DNA from: Cydia pomonella
Lineage: Eukaryota; Arthropoda; Insecta; Lepidoptera; Tortricidae
Length of the DNA: 64,000 nt
Assembly: GCF_033807575.1 (NCBI RefSeq)
Contig: NC_084704.1
Span: 10,191,056 to 10,255,055, forward strand
Reading direction: 5' to 3'
Within the stretch, counting starts at the first letter, position 1. Each line of letters begins with the position of its first letter. Below are positions 35,401 through 46,507 of the stretch, in pieces. A program made the position numbers and the translations under genes. The notes below the pieces were generated by a model. It was not told the DNA's origin, ran no database searches, and worked only from the letters and a program-made list of their open reading frames with translations.

Positions 35401-38400
35401 GGTCAGATAAATAGCTTTCTCCGACACGGTTTATTTCAATAATCTTTAATACCTCAGCGACACTTTATCACCTTCAAGGTTTGTGCAGATTGTTTTCAGC
35501 ATTGTTTTCCGCGTTTCTAATACAACTTACATTTAACTACGAACAATGTACCTATATTGTATGTACATATTTACTTAGGTTCAGTACTACATACGTATTC
35601 GTGATTCTGCAGCTGAATAATTGAGATGAGACAGTCATATATATAAATAATTACATTGTCAGCCCACGTCCTTTGCACAATAAATATAGGTATCTAGTTA
35701 CTTTTTCTCACGCAATTAGTCATTTATAAATTATGAATAGATAGATAAATTTGATAGAATACTCTTTATTGGCAACACCTCAGTAAAAATTGCAGCTTAA
35801 AAAAAACAATTGATAAGACGTAGACAACAGGCGCTTTTATCGCTAAAGAGCGATCTCTTCCAGACAACCTTTGATTATTTTTTTATAACATTTAACTTTT
35901 TAATTCTAATTTAATATTAATCCACTGCTGAGGTAAGTTGTATATGCTACACCTCGTGCCTTCTAAGTCTTTTGCTGCGTGCTATATGAATATATCCTTT
36001 CTCTTATTCAGGACTTAAAATAATTTTCTCTCTTGTTAACCAAATGACTATTATTCATCAAGTCGGCCTTAAGGGCACTTTCCTTGTCACGAGTTCCAGC
36101 AATTAGTATGTACCTAAATGAGACCATAAAGAAACTAAATTGTCAGTAATGTTCGTTCATTAAACATGTAAAACCTAACAAAACAGTTTGGCACCAGTCG
36201 TACCTAGTCGTAGTTAGAATGTTTGTAATTTTCGAATTCACCGATAAAGGAACTATCCTACTAAAATTAAGTAATACTCGCAAGTATAGTCGGTATACTG
36301 ATAGTAATTTACAATAAAAAATAACAAAAATTATTCACCTATAAAGCAATAACGCCGTAATAAATTATATAAATATACCTACTTTATATTTTATCTGTTA
36401 TTCATGAAGATGGGACGGTGCTGCAGTAAAAAAAGAACATTATTGACAAAAAGATCTTGGTAATGACCTTTAATGTAGGCGGAAACTACAATTATTTGAT
36501 GATGGCCATTTTAAAGCTAAAGAAACAGTAGGTAATGTTGATATTGCCAGTTTTAATGTAATAGTATGTATACATATATATTTATTGGGTAAATATGGTG
36601 ATATTCGTAAGTACTCGTACTTGATCATATAGTTTCCAACAGTGTATTCCCTACGGGATCGCTTTAGCTAAATTGCACTAGTAGCACAATCGGAATAGAA
36701 CAAACATCGAAATTTCTTGGTCAGTCCTGAAATTTGACATGTCTGTAAATTAAAGGCCCCTCATTGATGTCCATACCATTTGACATTTGGGGACCTCGAG
36801 GAATCGCAGCCATCTTGGAAAATGTGTAAGATCCTGGAGAAATTCATTTTACTCAAAATCTACGTTATCTAGGAAAATATGGTGTAAGACAACATTAAAG
36901 CTTTTTGACACATACAATCTCTGGGATCCATGTTAACGTTACCTACCTATTTTTTGGTGAAGTCGCGGTCAAGCAAAATGTTGATATTGGGGTAGGTCAT
37001 ATACAAATGTATACACAAAAGTGGAATTCGTATCTCTCCGAGTTTCCTATTAAAGAATGTCCTCTGGAAGAGTATAAGGCTTAACCTGGATTCAGCAAGT
37101 ATTTTCTATAACAAGAGGTATTTTTTTCGCAAAGATATCTAGGACTTTTTGTGTAGAATTTAATAAGCTTTAATGTTGTCTTACGCCATATTTTCCTAGA
37201 TAACGTAGATTTTGAGTAAATCGCGAATATCTCCAGGATGGTACACATATTCCAAGATGGCTGCGATTCCTCGAGGGCCCCAAAGCTCATATGGTATAGA
37301 CATGAATAAGAGGCCTTTAATTTACATACATACCCCATATCAGGACTGTCCAAGAAATTTCGAGGTTTGTTCTATTCCGATTGTGCTGTAGTGCTAGTAG
37401 GTACACTAGGTACTACCTACTTTTAGATATATAGTTTGGCAAGAGTCATTTGTCAGTAGAACATTCTTATACTAGTATTATAATCCCAAAAAGATAGTTT
37501 TTAGGGTTCCATAGGGTACGTCTGTCCGTCCGCGACTTTGCACCATGATCGTTAGTGCTAGAAAGCTGTAATTTGGCATGGATACATAAATCATGCATGC
37601 ATGCATGGCGACAGAATGGTACAAGACTATTTTTTTTGTAAAATAATGTAAAAAAATATTAAGGTACCTCCATACAGGTTTTTTTCGCGTTATCTCAATG
37701 GTGTGGGGATAATTGGATAGGTATTTCAAAACTAATGAAGATCTACAATAACCATTTTTGATAAAATGAATATATTCGGAAATTATGAAAAAAATCGTAA
37801 AATTTTAATAAATATTTTCAACGAAAACTATAGCGAACATGATCGATCCAACTGTTTTTGAGTTATTGCAATAAGTCATCTCTTCTTAGTTAAAAGACGT
37901 ACAAAGCGCTGCGGTACATACAAGTTACTGTACTACCTTATGCTTGTAATGTACATGATGATACTTACCCATAGCCCCCGTTTCGCCTATTCTGACAGAA
38001 TGGTCGATTTTTTATTGCATGTCACTGAATTTACAGGAAGCGTAGCATTCCTAGCGCAGCCTATCGGAGCACTTCTCTCCGGGCCCATGGTGGACTACTG
38101 CGGTCGGAAGAAGGCCAACTTCATCGCCAACCTGCCTCATGTGTGCGCATGGCTCCTCATGTTCTTCTGCTGGAACCTGCCCACGCTTTTCCTGGCTAAT
38201 ATCCTACTTGGATTCGGCACTGGAGTCATGGAAGCGCCAATCAATTCCTATGTCGGTGAAGTAAGGTAAGTCACGTTTAAGGAAATGTGAGTGATTCAAC
38301 GCTATTTTCAACTTCAACATTTATTCAGAAAATAGGCCAGATGAGTAAAGTACTACGTACACGTCACATGGAATTTATATACAAGCCAAAACAAGCACAT

Positions 38401-41400
38401 CAAAAATTATAAAATACAGTTAACTGGAAATATTAATGCAAACTAAAGTGATAACAAATAATTTATAGTTAGAGATGTATAGGGTCTCCAAGAGTCAAAA
38501 CTCTGTATAATTAAAACATTCATTAAGATAAATAAACATACGAGGACCGATTTACCTACGTAGGGTATGAAACCCTAAAAAGAACAAAACCTTCTTTACA
38601 TAAGTGGTACAGTCAGCATCAAAAGTAGCGGATCAAATAACGCTTCATAAGTATCTACCATTCTGTAGCAGCTTAACAAAAAGTGATGTCTTTAATATAG
38701 AACAACTAAGACTGTAAAAGATATACTTTTGAATGCGAATTTTAGAAATTTATCTATATTTGTAAAAAATATCCGAAATATCAGATACTTTTGGCGCGTT
38801 GTTTCATCCGCTACTTTTGATGCTGACTGTACTTGCACTTGGCCTTATCCTCGACTTTATTATTTTGTACCACACAAAAACCCCCAGTAGTGAGATTTTT
38901 CGTACTCGTATGCTAAGTGACATTTTTGACAAATTGTTACTTTAAATTGTAAAACATGTGCCGTCTAATGAATGAAATGACTATTGATATTTGTTAAATA
39001 TTAGCTATCGTCATCGAGTAGGTAATAAGTAGTTGGTGTGATATTAGTGTATTACCTTAATTGCGTGTCAAATATCCATGATATCTCTATTGTTTTAGGT
39101 CAATGTTACTTGATCCATTTGCCTACTATTTCGTAACGTCAAACAAACCATATCTATAGATATCAACAATCATAGACAAACACATGCAATTAAAGATATG
39201 AATTTACAAATTTTTATTTAAAAAAAAACTTTTTAAATATGTAGGTACCTAAAAATGTCTTATATCTTTTAGGGTTCCGTAGCCAAATGGCAAAAAACGG
39301 AACCCTTATAGATTCGTCATGTCCGTCTGTCTGTCCGATTCTGTCACAGCCACTTTTTTCCGAAACTATAAGAGCTATACTGTTCAAACTTAGTAAATGG
39401 ATGTATTCTATGAACCGCATTAAGATGTTCACACAAAAATAGAAAAAAAACAATAAATTTTGGGGGTTCCCCATACTTAGAACTGAAACTCAAAAAATCT
39501 TTTTTCATCAAACCCATACGTGTGGGGTATCTATGGATAGGTCTTCAAAAATGATATTGAGGTTTCTAATATCATTTTTTTCTAAAGTGAATAGTTTGCG
39601 CGAGAGACACTTCCAAAGTGGTAAAATGTGCGCCCCCCCCCCCCCCCCCCCCGTAACTTCTAAAATTACAGAATGAAAAAACTAAAAAAAATATATGATA
39701 TACATTGTCATGCAAACTTCCACCGAAAATTGGTTTGAACGAGATCTAGTAAGTAGTTTTTTTTTAATACGTCATAAAATTTAAAAAAATTTTTTTTTTC
39801 ATCAAACCCATACGTGTGGGGTATCTATGGATAGGTCTTCAAAAATGATATTTAGGTTTCTAATATCATTTTTTTCTAAACTGAATAGTTTGCGCGAGAG
39901 ACACTTCTAAAGTGAAAAAATGTGTGTCCCCCCCACTGTAACTTCTAAAATAACAGAATGAAAAATCTAAAAAAAATATATGATATACATTACCATGCAA
40001 ACTTCCACCGAAAATTGGTTTGAACGAAAAGTGCTAAAATGTTGAACAAGATCTAGCAAGTAGATTTTTTTTAATACGTCTCAAATGGTACGGAACCCTT
40101 CATGCGCGAGTCCAACTCGCACTTGGCCGCTTTTTTTTTCCCTAAGCCAATTAAATTATTGCTGCGAATTTCCGATTGAAATTTTATATTATGAGACGTC
40201 AAAATATGTTAATATGAATATTGTAAGTTGTTATTGTTAACTAGTAATGTTCCTAGTTACCTACGTATATACCTCAATTTTGCAATTTTATTATAACAAT
40301 GCGTCATGCATTTGGGTAATTGGCTGAATTGCAAAAAAAATGTACATAATTAAGGACCTTTATTAGTCTGAAGTTAATTGATTCCATTGTGTTAGGATAA
40401 TTAAGCCGTTTCTATTTAAGTTATATCTATGAAAGTGTAAAGCGTATATGCTATTAGTATTTTATACAATTGTGATATAATAAATATAAAGAGAGCTTTT
40501 CAGTCGAGTGTTTAGGCCTAAGTAAGGTACTATTGCATACAATATTTTTTCTACGAGTCATCTAATTCTTTTTTTATACAATAAAACCTAAATAATTAAT
40601 GAAAATTTGTAAGTATCTCAGTAAACTAAAGACATAAACGCGCGACTATTTAGTCCCGCCCCGCGCCCGTTTAGTCTTTTCTTTGGGACCGTGGCGGAAC
40701 ATTGTGTGTAACTCCGGGGGTAAGAATATTGCAAACTCAGGTCGTTAATTCCCTCCAGTCTGCGGCTGTCGGGTATTACCACCCTCGTATCCAAAATTTC
40801 ACTTACTCCCCTCGTTGCACAAAGTACGCCATAAACCCATAAACTCAAGGAAGGAGGTATTTGCTCTTTTAGCTCCCCCAGATTCGAAGATATAAGAAAA
40901 TTTGCACTCACACAGAAGAAAGCCCCTGGTTCTCCAGAAACTTATGCGCGTTCTCATAAAAGCTGTCATAAGCCGGGTCCACCCCGACCTCCAGGTGGCT
41001 CTCGTTATACATGAAAGGTCATGCATAAAAAGTACGCAATTATAAGTAGTTTGGTATACAGAATCTTAATTCAATTGACGAGTAGAAAAACTTTCATAAT
41101 TTAATTTTGATAGATGAAACTCTCCTATTGTCTACAGCGAGCCAACCATCCGCGGAGCCCTATGCACTCTCTCGCAGCTGTTCACGTCCATCGGTGTCTT
41201 CGTGATGTACTTCCTGGGCACCGTCGTGAACTGGCGCAGGGCTGCACTCATCTGCCTCGTCGCACCCGTTCTCTCCATGCTTTTAATTCTATTGGTATGT
41301 AGCCAGCTGCTCAAAATAGTGGCCACGCCAGTACATAGAATAAATAATACTAATAACTCAGCCTATATACGTCCCACTGCTAGGCACAGGCCTCCTCTCG

Positions 41401-44400
41401 TGCGCGAGAAGGCTCGGGTTATAGTCCCCACGCTAGCCCAATGCGGATCGGAAACTTCACATACACCTTTAAACTTCTTCGCAGATGTATGCAGGTTTCC
41501 TCACGATGTTTTCCTTCACCGCAAAGCTAGTGGTAAATATCAAATAACATTTCGTACATAAGTTCCGAAAAACTCATTGGTACGAGACATGATTTGAACT
41601 CGCGTCCGCCGGATTGAAAGTCGGACGTCATATCCACTCTGCCACCACCGCTTATACATATGTACAATACATAGAATAGAAGTAATTCAGTTATCATTCG
41701 GGTGGTTATTGCACTCGTTTGCGGCAATTAAGAAGTTGATTTGATTGATATACCTATACATTACGCATTCATTACCATCCTGACCAATGAACTGAAGGTA
41801 TGCAGGTATGGTGATTCTAAAGAAATTGAGTTAGTACCTAGTACTTAGATATTTCAATTACAGATGTCTTCTAGTATATAGGGTACCTACTATTTATTTA
41901 GTTACTACTATTTTATTTTATAAATTGAATAGTTACTGATGCTTTCTACAAAGCAATAAGGTATCTTCTATGCAGATCATCTTTGATGCAAAATAAAGGA
42001 CACGATATAACGGCCCAGGTCCGGGCCAAGGCAACCGACACTTCATTTTCTATGACAGGTGATGCTTTCTATAGAAAACGAAGTGTCGGATGACTCGGCC
42101 CGGACCCAGGCCGTTCTAACGTGAAACATTCTTTAACTTTTTCAGGTACCCGACACACCAGTCTGGCTGCTGGTCCATAGACGTGAGAAAGAAGCCCTCG
42201 AGTCCCTGTGTTATCTCCGTGGATGGACTACACCCGAGAACGTTCGCGAGGAGTTTGATGACCTTGTCATCTACTCTAAGACTTTGCAGCAATGCGTTAT
42301 CTGCCAACAAACTAACGATAAAATTCCAACTGACTGTGAACATGACAAAATGAATATCATTAAGAGGTCAGTGAAAAAAAAAATTACGAATATTTCGTCT
42401 GATTGGTAGATTAACGATTCAGCGAAAGGTCATGCTGTACTCATATTTAAAGTAGCCCAATACGGCTTATCTTCCAGAATAATATGCAAAATATAGCACA
42501 GCAAAATAACATATCCTTACTGCTATGTAGTTTTGTATGGCTGTTGACGGTTAACGTCGACAGAGTCAGTTATTCAGTTGTGTTGATTAGCCTTCATTCG
42601 ACCTTTTACCTATGCATTCAACATATAAATCCTAAAAAGTAGTCATCCTCAACATAAACTTTCGCATCCGCCTCTTTGTCAACATCGTATGATGGCATAA
42701 AACATGATGAAAATAATTGCCTCTTTGTTCACAGGTTGATACTGAAATTTAGATACGTAATGTTGTGCAAGGAGACTCTCCGACCACTACTACTCGTCTT
42801 GTTATACTTCACATTCCTGGTGATGAGCGGGCTGGTCCCCACGAGACCAAACATGGTCAATGTGTGTGGAGCCCTTGGAATGGCAGACAATGGAAAAAAC
42901 ATTGTGGTATGAATTATTTAAATGATTTACCTCCACCTCTCCGTACTAATATGTCATTACCAACCTTCAAAACTTATTTGAAAAGAAGGCTTTTAATAGA
43001 ACAAAAACGTGAACGATGATAAATTGATAAATTGCTAAACTAAAACTAAAACGCCAAGGGTCCCATTGCTAGACAAAGATACGTGAACAAGTATTTATAC
43101 CTATATAAAACTTTAATTTTAATTTAAATGAGCACCTACTTTAATGTGAACGCAGGCTATAAAGGCATGTATTCTCCCTATAGCTAGCAAGTAATTTTAG
43201 TTTTTATATAAGCAAAGAGATAGGTACGGGCTGAAAAACAGCGCTGTGCAGTCACCAGACTCGCGGCAAAAGCTGAGTCCCGAGCCCATTGTCGCACTTA
43301 AGAGTTTGAATGTAAACAATAGTTCTATATGGTATATTATCATAGTTCTCAAAAGCTGTATACTTATTGCTACTATGCTGTAATTAATGCTTATAGGGTG
43401 GTTGATTGTTTAGTCGAATCAAGTTGCTCAGTCAAAACGATTAGTCAATCATGTTTGCTGCTGCTTGCTGTATGTACTATTTATTTATTTTTTTGCGACA
43501 ATAAATGACTTTTTTTTTTATTTACTCTATGAAATACAATAAGCGTCGAAATTGACATACGAATCTTTTACAAAGGCAATATAAGACTTGAAATATGAAA
43601 AAATAGCACGAAGTACATTTTCCACGCTCGCGCCTCATAAAAATGTGTTAAAGCTGTTACGGTAATTTAACCATTATCATAACAATAGCCCATCTTTGAA
43701 GGTCGACTAAAATAATGAGAAGGATTCGGGTTAACAACATTCGATACTTTTTGCAACAGTAGCAGTGTAATGGTAATTATAAAGATAGTGTCTAATTTGT
43801 TTAACTATTTTTCCTCAGCTTATGGTTGGCATACTCACCCTGGCCACTAGCATCGTGACGATTGGGTTCATCAAAATCTTCGGCAAACGCAAACTGGCAC
43901 TTTTCGCCATGCTCGGCGCCGCCATCTCCTGCGCAGCACTCAGCGCCTATGCTAGGAACAACATACAAGATTCCGTCTTCTCCTATGACACTGATACGTT
44001 TCCTGACACAAAGAGCTATGTGCCACTCGTGTTGTTTTATATGATCACTATCTTTAACGGATTTGGAGTCCCATGGGTGCTGCTTGGAGAAGTCTTTCCA
44101 TTTAGGTAAGATTACTTTTCGGTAACTTAATAATTAATTTGGATAGTAATATTTAAAATTAAAAAAAGGCTCATGGCCGAGTATTTTATATGGATGCAGA
44201 CTTGCGGAAGGCATAGCGTGTGGAAGGTATAAATAGGGTAGGTCTGTGGGAGTTATAGCGTGTGACAACAAATCACCAGAACACGTCGATAGGTAACATG
44301 TGTTGTTTGTAAATATGAATAAAAATATGTTTATGTCGTTGTTACAGGAGTCGTGCTACCGCTCAAGGCATAGCGGCGGCGTTAAACTACGTAGTAACCT

Positions 44401-44624
44401 TCATTGCCACTAAAACATTCATCGACTTGGAGACAAGCACACATCTATGGGGGACCTATGCCGTATATGCTGCCTTCAGTTTTCTAGGAACTATATACTT
44501 ATACTTCTTTTTACCAGAAACAGAGGGAAAGAGTTTGCAGGAGATTGAATCATATTACAATGGCAAACTGAAAACCTTCGCTGATGATCCCGTCATCAAC
44601 CTGTTTAAGAGATTTAAGAGATAG
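32498..44624 (+). CDS. Facilitated trehalose/sugar transporter (Tret1-like, MFS), copy B
   Basis: Predicted 516-aa MFS sugar porter, tandem paralogue of 4533-18165. Coding exons: 32498-32569, 34420-34555, 38037-38265, 41138-41294, 42146-42366, 42735-42906, 43819-44105 and 44348-44624; total 1551 nt, all phases consistent. Motifs: SGPMVDYCGRKK around residues 84-95, SEPTIRGAL at the exon 3/4 junction, VPDTPVWLL opening exon 5, and PETEGKSLQEIE from residue 481. Exons 2, 3, 4 and 6 are identical in length to those of copy A (136, 229, 157, 287 nt), strong evidence of tandem duplication. It differs in carrying a phase-2 intron between 42366 and 42735 that copy A lacks. It is expected at the plasma membrane as a facilitative transporter; substrate is not deducible. 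It converges on the serpin gene, with 643 bp between their stop codons. Confidence 0.93.
32945..33160. repeat. Dispersed repeat fragment related to 40690-40800
   Basis: It shares 'cgagggtg', 'cccgacagtcgcagcctgg' and 'gcaatattcttaccgccgg' with the complement of 40690-40800. It lies in intron 1 of transporter B. Confidence 0.5.
33328..33369. repeat. Short near-perfect hairpin
   Basis: 'aaaaagctgtaggtcac' and 'gtgacctgtagcttttttt' are almost exact inverted repeats separated by two bases, flanked by an A run and a T run. It is probably a minimal transposon relic. No RNA gene is supported. Confidence 0.5.
34190..34395. repeat. Degenerate array of gttaaaac / gttttc motifs
   Basis: Motifs such as 'agttaaaacctgttttccgt', 'agttaacacaagttttccgt' and 'ggtaaaactagttttcact' follow each other at a loose 60-70 bp period just upstream of transporter B exon 2. 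A similar block ('tggtgaaaactatttttcac') lies in the matching intron of copy A near 8900-8960. Confidence 0.5.
35010..35160. repeat. Dispersed repeat with internal hairpin (copy 2)
   Basis: Inverted relative of 700-905: 'gctggcggcttcctcgcac', 'agtattgcaatacaacgag', 'aatgcctcaagggcctattt' and 'agatttaagctagttatag'. It lies in intron 2 of transporter B. Confidence 0.65.
36675..37395. mobile_element. Large fold-back element with ~250-bp arms
   Basis: The left arm ('gcacaatcggaatagaacaa', 'ggacctcgaggaatcgcagc', 'aaaatctacgttatctagg', 'acaacattaaagcttttt') reappears complemented at the right ('aataagctttaatgttgtc', 'cctagataacgtagatttt', 'gctgcgattcctcgaggg', 'ttctattccgattgtgc'). The arms are diverged and the element has no transposase frame. 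The short open frame 37081-37353 is arm sequence. A partial copy is at 9570-9870. It lies in intron 2 of transporter B. Confidence 0.8.
37498..37905 (-). repeat. Interspersed repeat family 2, inverted copy
   Basis: It contains 'tagggttccatagggtacg', 'gctgtaatttggcatggata' and, at the far end, 'cgaaaactatagcgaacatg' with 'tgtttttgagttattgcaa'. These are complements of the motifs ordered in 50648-51306. Confidence 0.6.
38607..38832. mobile_element. MITE with perfect-looking ~30-bp terminal inverted repeats
   Basis: It starts 'gtacagtcagcatcaaaagt' followed by 'agcggatcaaataacg', and ends with the complement 'acttttgatgctgactgtac'. The interior is AT-rich and non-coding. It lies in intron 3 of transporter B. 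Confidence 0.85.
39266..40135 (-). repeat. Interspersed repeat family 1, inverted, with internal tandem duplication
   Basis: It runs from 'tagggttccgtagccaaatg' to 'gtccaactcgcacttggccg', the complement of 1390-2037. A segment of about 290 bp, starting near 39509 and again near 39799 ('catcaaacccatacgtgtgg'), is present twice, which explains its extra length. A run of 20 C (39633-39652) interrupts the first unit. Confidence 0.8.
40495..41100. repeat. Dispersed repeat, related to 63425-63835
   Basis: Both contain 'gcttttcagtcgag', 'cctaagtaaggtac', 'aagtatctcagta', 'gtcccgcccc'-like sequence and 'tttagtcttttct', and end with 'aaaagtacgcaattata' and 'gacgagtagaaaaa'. In this copy the middle carries extra sequence including the short open frame at 40908-41012. 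It lies in intron 3 of transporter B. Confidence 0.65.
41345..41665 (-). mobile_element. tRNA-derived SINE, second tail type, inverted
   Basis: The minus strand shows a degraded tRNA-like head near 41600-41660, then 'gtaccaatgagtttttcgg' and 'gaaggaaaacatcgtgagg'. It then diverges from family S into 'gcgaagaagtttaaaggtgt', 'ccaatgcggatcggaaa'-like sequence and 'gaggaggcctgtgcc', as in 48885-49190. It lies in intron 4 of transporter B. Confidence 0.75.
41996..42126. mobile_element. GC-rich MITE-like inverted repeat (family G), copy 2
   Basis: It has 'acggcccaggtccgggcc' and its complement 'ggcccggacccaggccgt', with 'cgacacttc' and 'gaagtgtcgg' inside, as in 58614-58772. It sits immediately before the acceptor of transporter B exon 5 (42146). 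Confidence 0.75.
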
Positions 44625-45267
44625 TCTTTTTGGTGTCAAGTTATTTATTCCATTGCAGAGATCAAGACTTATTATGATCGTTGAACGTAAGAGGCTTTAA
44701 GGATTTGTTGGTCATCTCTCTCGAGCTCATGTTGAAGCTTGTGCCAAAATATATTTTTATTATCGAGCAATCTTAATTTTTAAGCACAATATAATGACGT
44801 TTCCAGAACTAATTCACTAAAGAAACGAATTAAAATGAATTATTATGAAATATTAATGTTGTATATTACAGATTTTATTTATATGTTTAACTAGTATGGA
44901 GTTTAATTTTCTCATAATGTCTGAACTCGATTTCCATGTTATACGCATGTTGACATATAATACCTATTTATAAATATAAATATTTGTAAACTGTTTGTTG
45001 TAGTTTGTTTATAAATTTAAACCTATAATATTTGTAATAATTAACGAGTATTTCAGACCGTAAGTAACATTACTACGAGCCAATCTAAGTTAACACATTG
45101 TAGACAACTTCAAATTATTCCTTTTTCAGACCTAGAGCACCATCCTAAGAACGAAAATGTAGATTTGTGGATTACCAAGATGTGACTCGTAAAGTAAATT
45201 ACCTACAACTCAAATTTGTTTAGCCTAATCTTATTAATTACGTTAGAAAAATCGGCAAGATGTAAAT
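44625..45267. other. Convergent 3' region between transporter B and the serpin gene
   Basis: This 643-bp AT-rich stretch must hold both 3' UTRs and polyadenylation sites. No repeat was recognised. The TTTATT near 44875 could be the serpin polyadenylation signal on the minus strand, but it is distant from the stop. Confidence 0.4.
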
Positions 45268-46458
45268 TTACAGTGAAGGGTCTTCAATCTTGGTCATGAA
45301 CAAAGGCACGTTTAGCTGATTATCCCACAGCACAGCTAAAAACGGCCGGTCTGCTCTGAACACAACGGACGGGTTGTCGAATGACAATGCTACAACTGCA
45401 ACCACTGTAGATGCGGCGGCTGTGGCACCCCGTTCATCTATTGACATCATGGCGGAGTGAACCGCTGAGGAGACTTGGGGCGAATTGGCACGGTACAGGC
45501 CGATGTGACTGAGTTCCGATGTTGGAGAAAACATCTTTGTGATTCCCATCTGAAAATAAAATGCCTTTTAAATATTTAAAAATCGCAGTACAGTGGGGTG
45601 ACACAAGACCTTTCGGTCGCTCTCGGCTCCGTTCGGCTCAGCGCCCACAACGATGTTACGAGCAATGATTAGGGTGGGTAAAACTTGACGTTACTTTGCG
45701 TGCGCAACCACAGATAAGAAATTACTTGAAGTTTGACAATCCTAAATAGCCGAAAGGTATAGTGCCATACATTAGAAAGAGACAACATGATTCGTCCCTG
45801 AATCGCTGTCAAACTTCGGTTTAGTAGGAAGTGATATTTCTGTACGGCAGTAGTATTATTTATTCTGTGGTAGGAATCTACTTATTGATAAATAGTAATA
45901 GATATTGCTAAAGTGGAGTTCAAATAATAAGATCATGATTTTCCTAAAAGGTTACGAAGCCAGTCATCATATTCCTCAGTGTATTAGAGTCCGCGTCTGA
46001 TGACTGCACAGACTTTACAGTGACAAAATATGAGAGTGCCATTATATCTAATCGTCATATTTTCATAGGAATTTGACGTTTACGGTGGCACGGCCAACAA
46101 GTTGGTGCAAAGTTAGCTTGGACCACAAACCGGTACAGTCAAGGTATTAAATATCGACACAGACAACGTGCCAATAAGGTCGTGTATACATAGTTTTGGC
46201 GCTTTGTCCGTGTCGATATTTACCTAATACCTCAACGTATGGGTGTAGTAAATTTAATGTTTTCTTCTGACATACAAAGAGTACTCAAGGTTAAATACTT
46301 ATTTAGCAATTTTAAGCCATTTTACTCAGCAATTTTTAACAGACTTCAAGATTTCAAAAGAAGGAGGTTATCAATTCGGTTGGTATGTTTTTTTTAATGT
46401 TTGTTACTTCATAACTCCGTCATTTCTGAACCGATTTTGAAAATTATTTTTTTGATTG

Positions 46459-46507
<49 letters not shown>

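Noticed and set aside
37553..37620. Repeat of catg motifs as a regulatory site
   Set aside because: Very short ('catgcatgcatgcatgg') and inside a family 2 repeat, so no functional claim is made.
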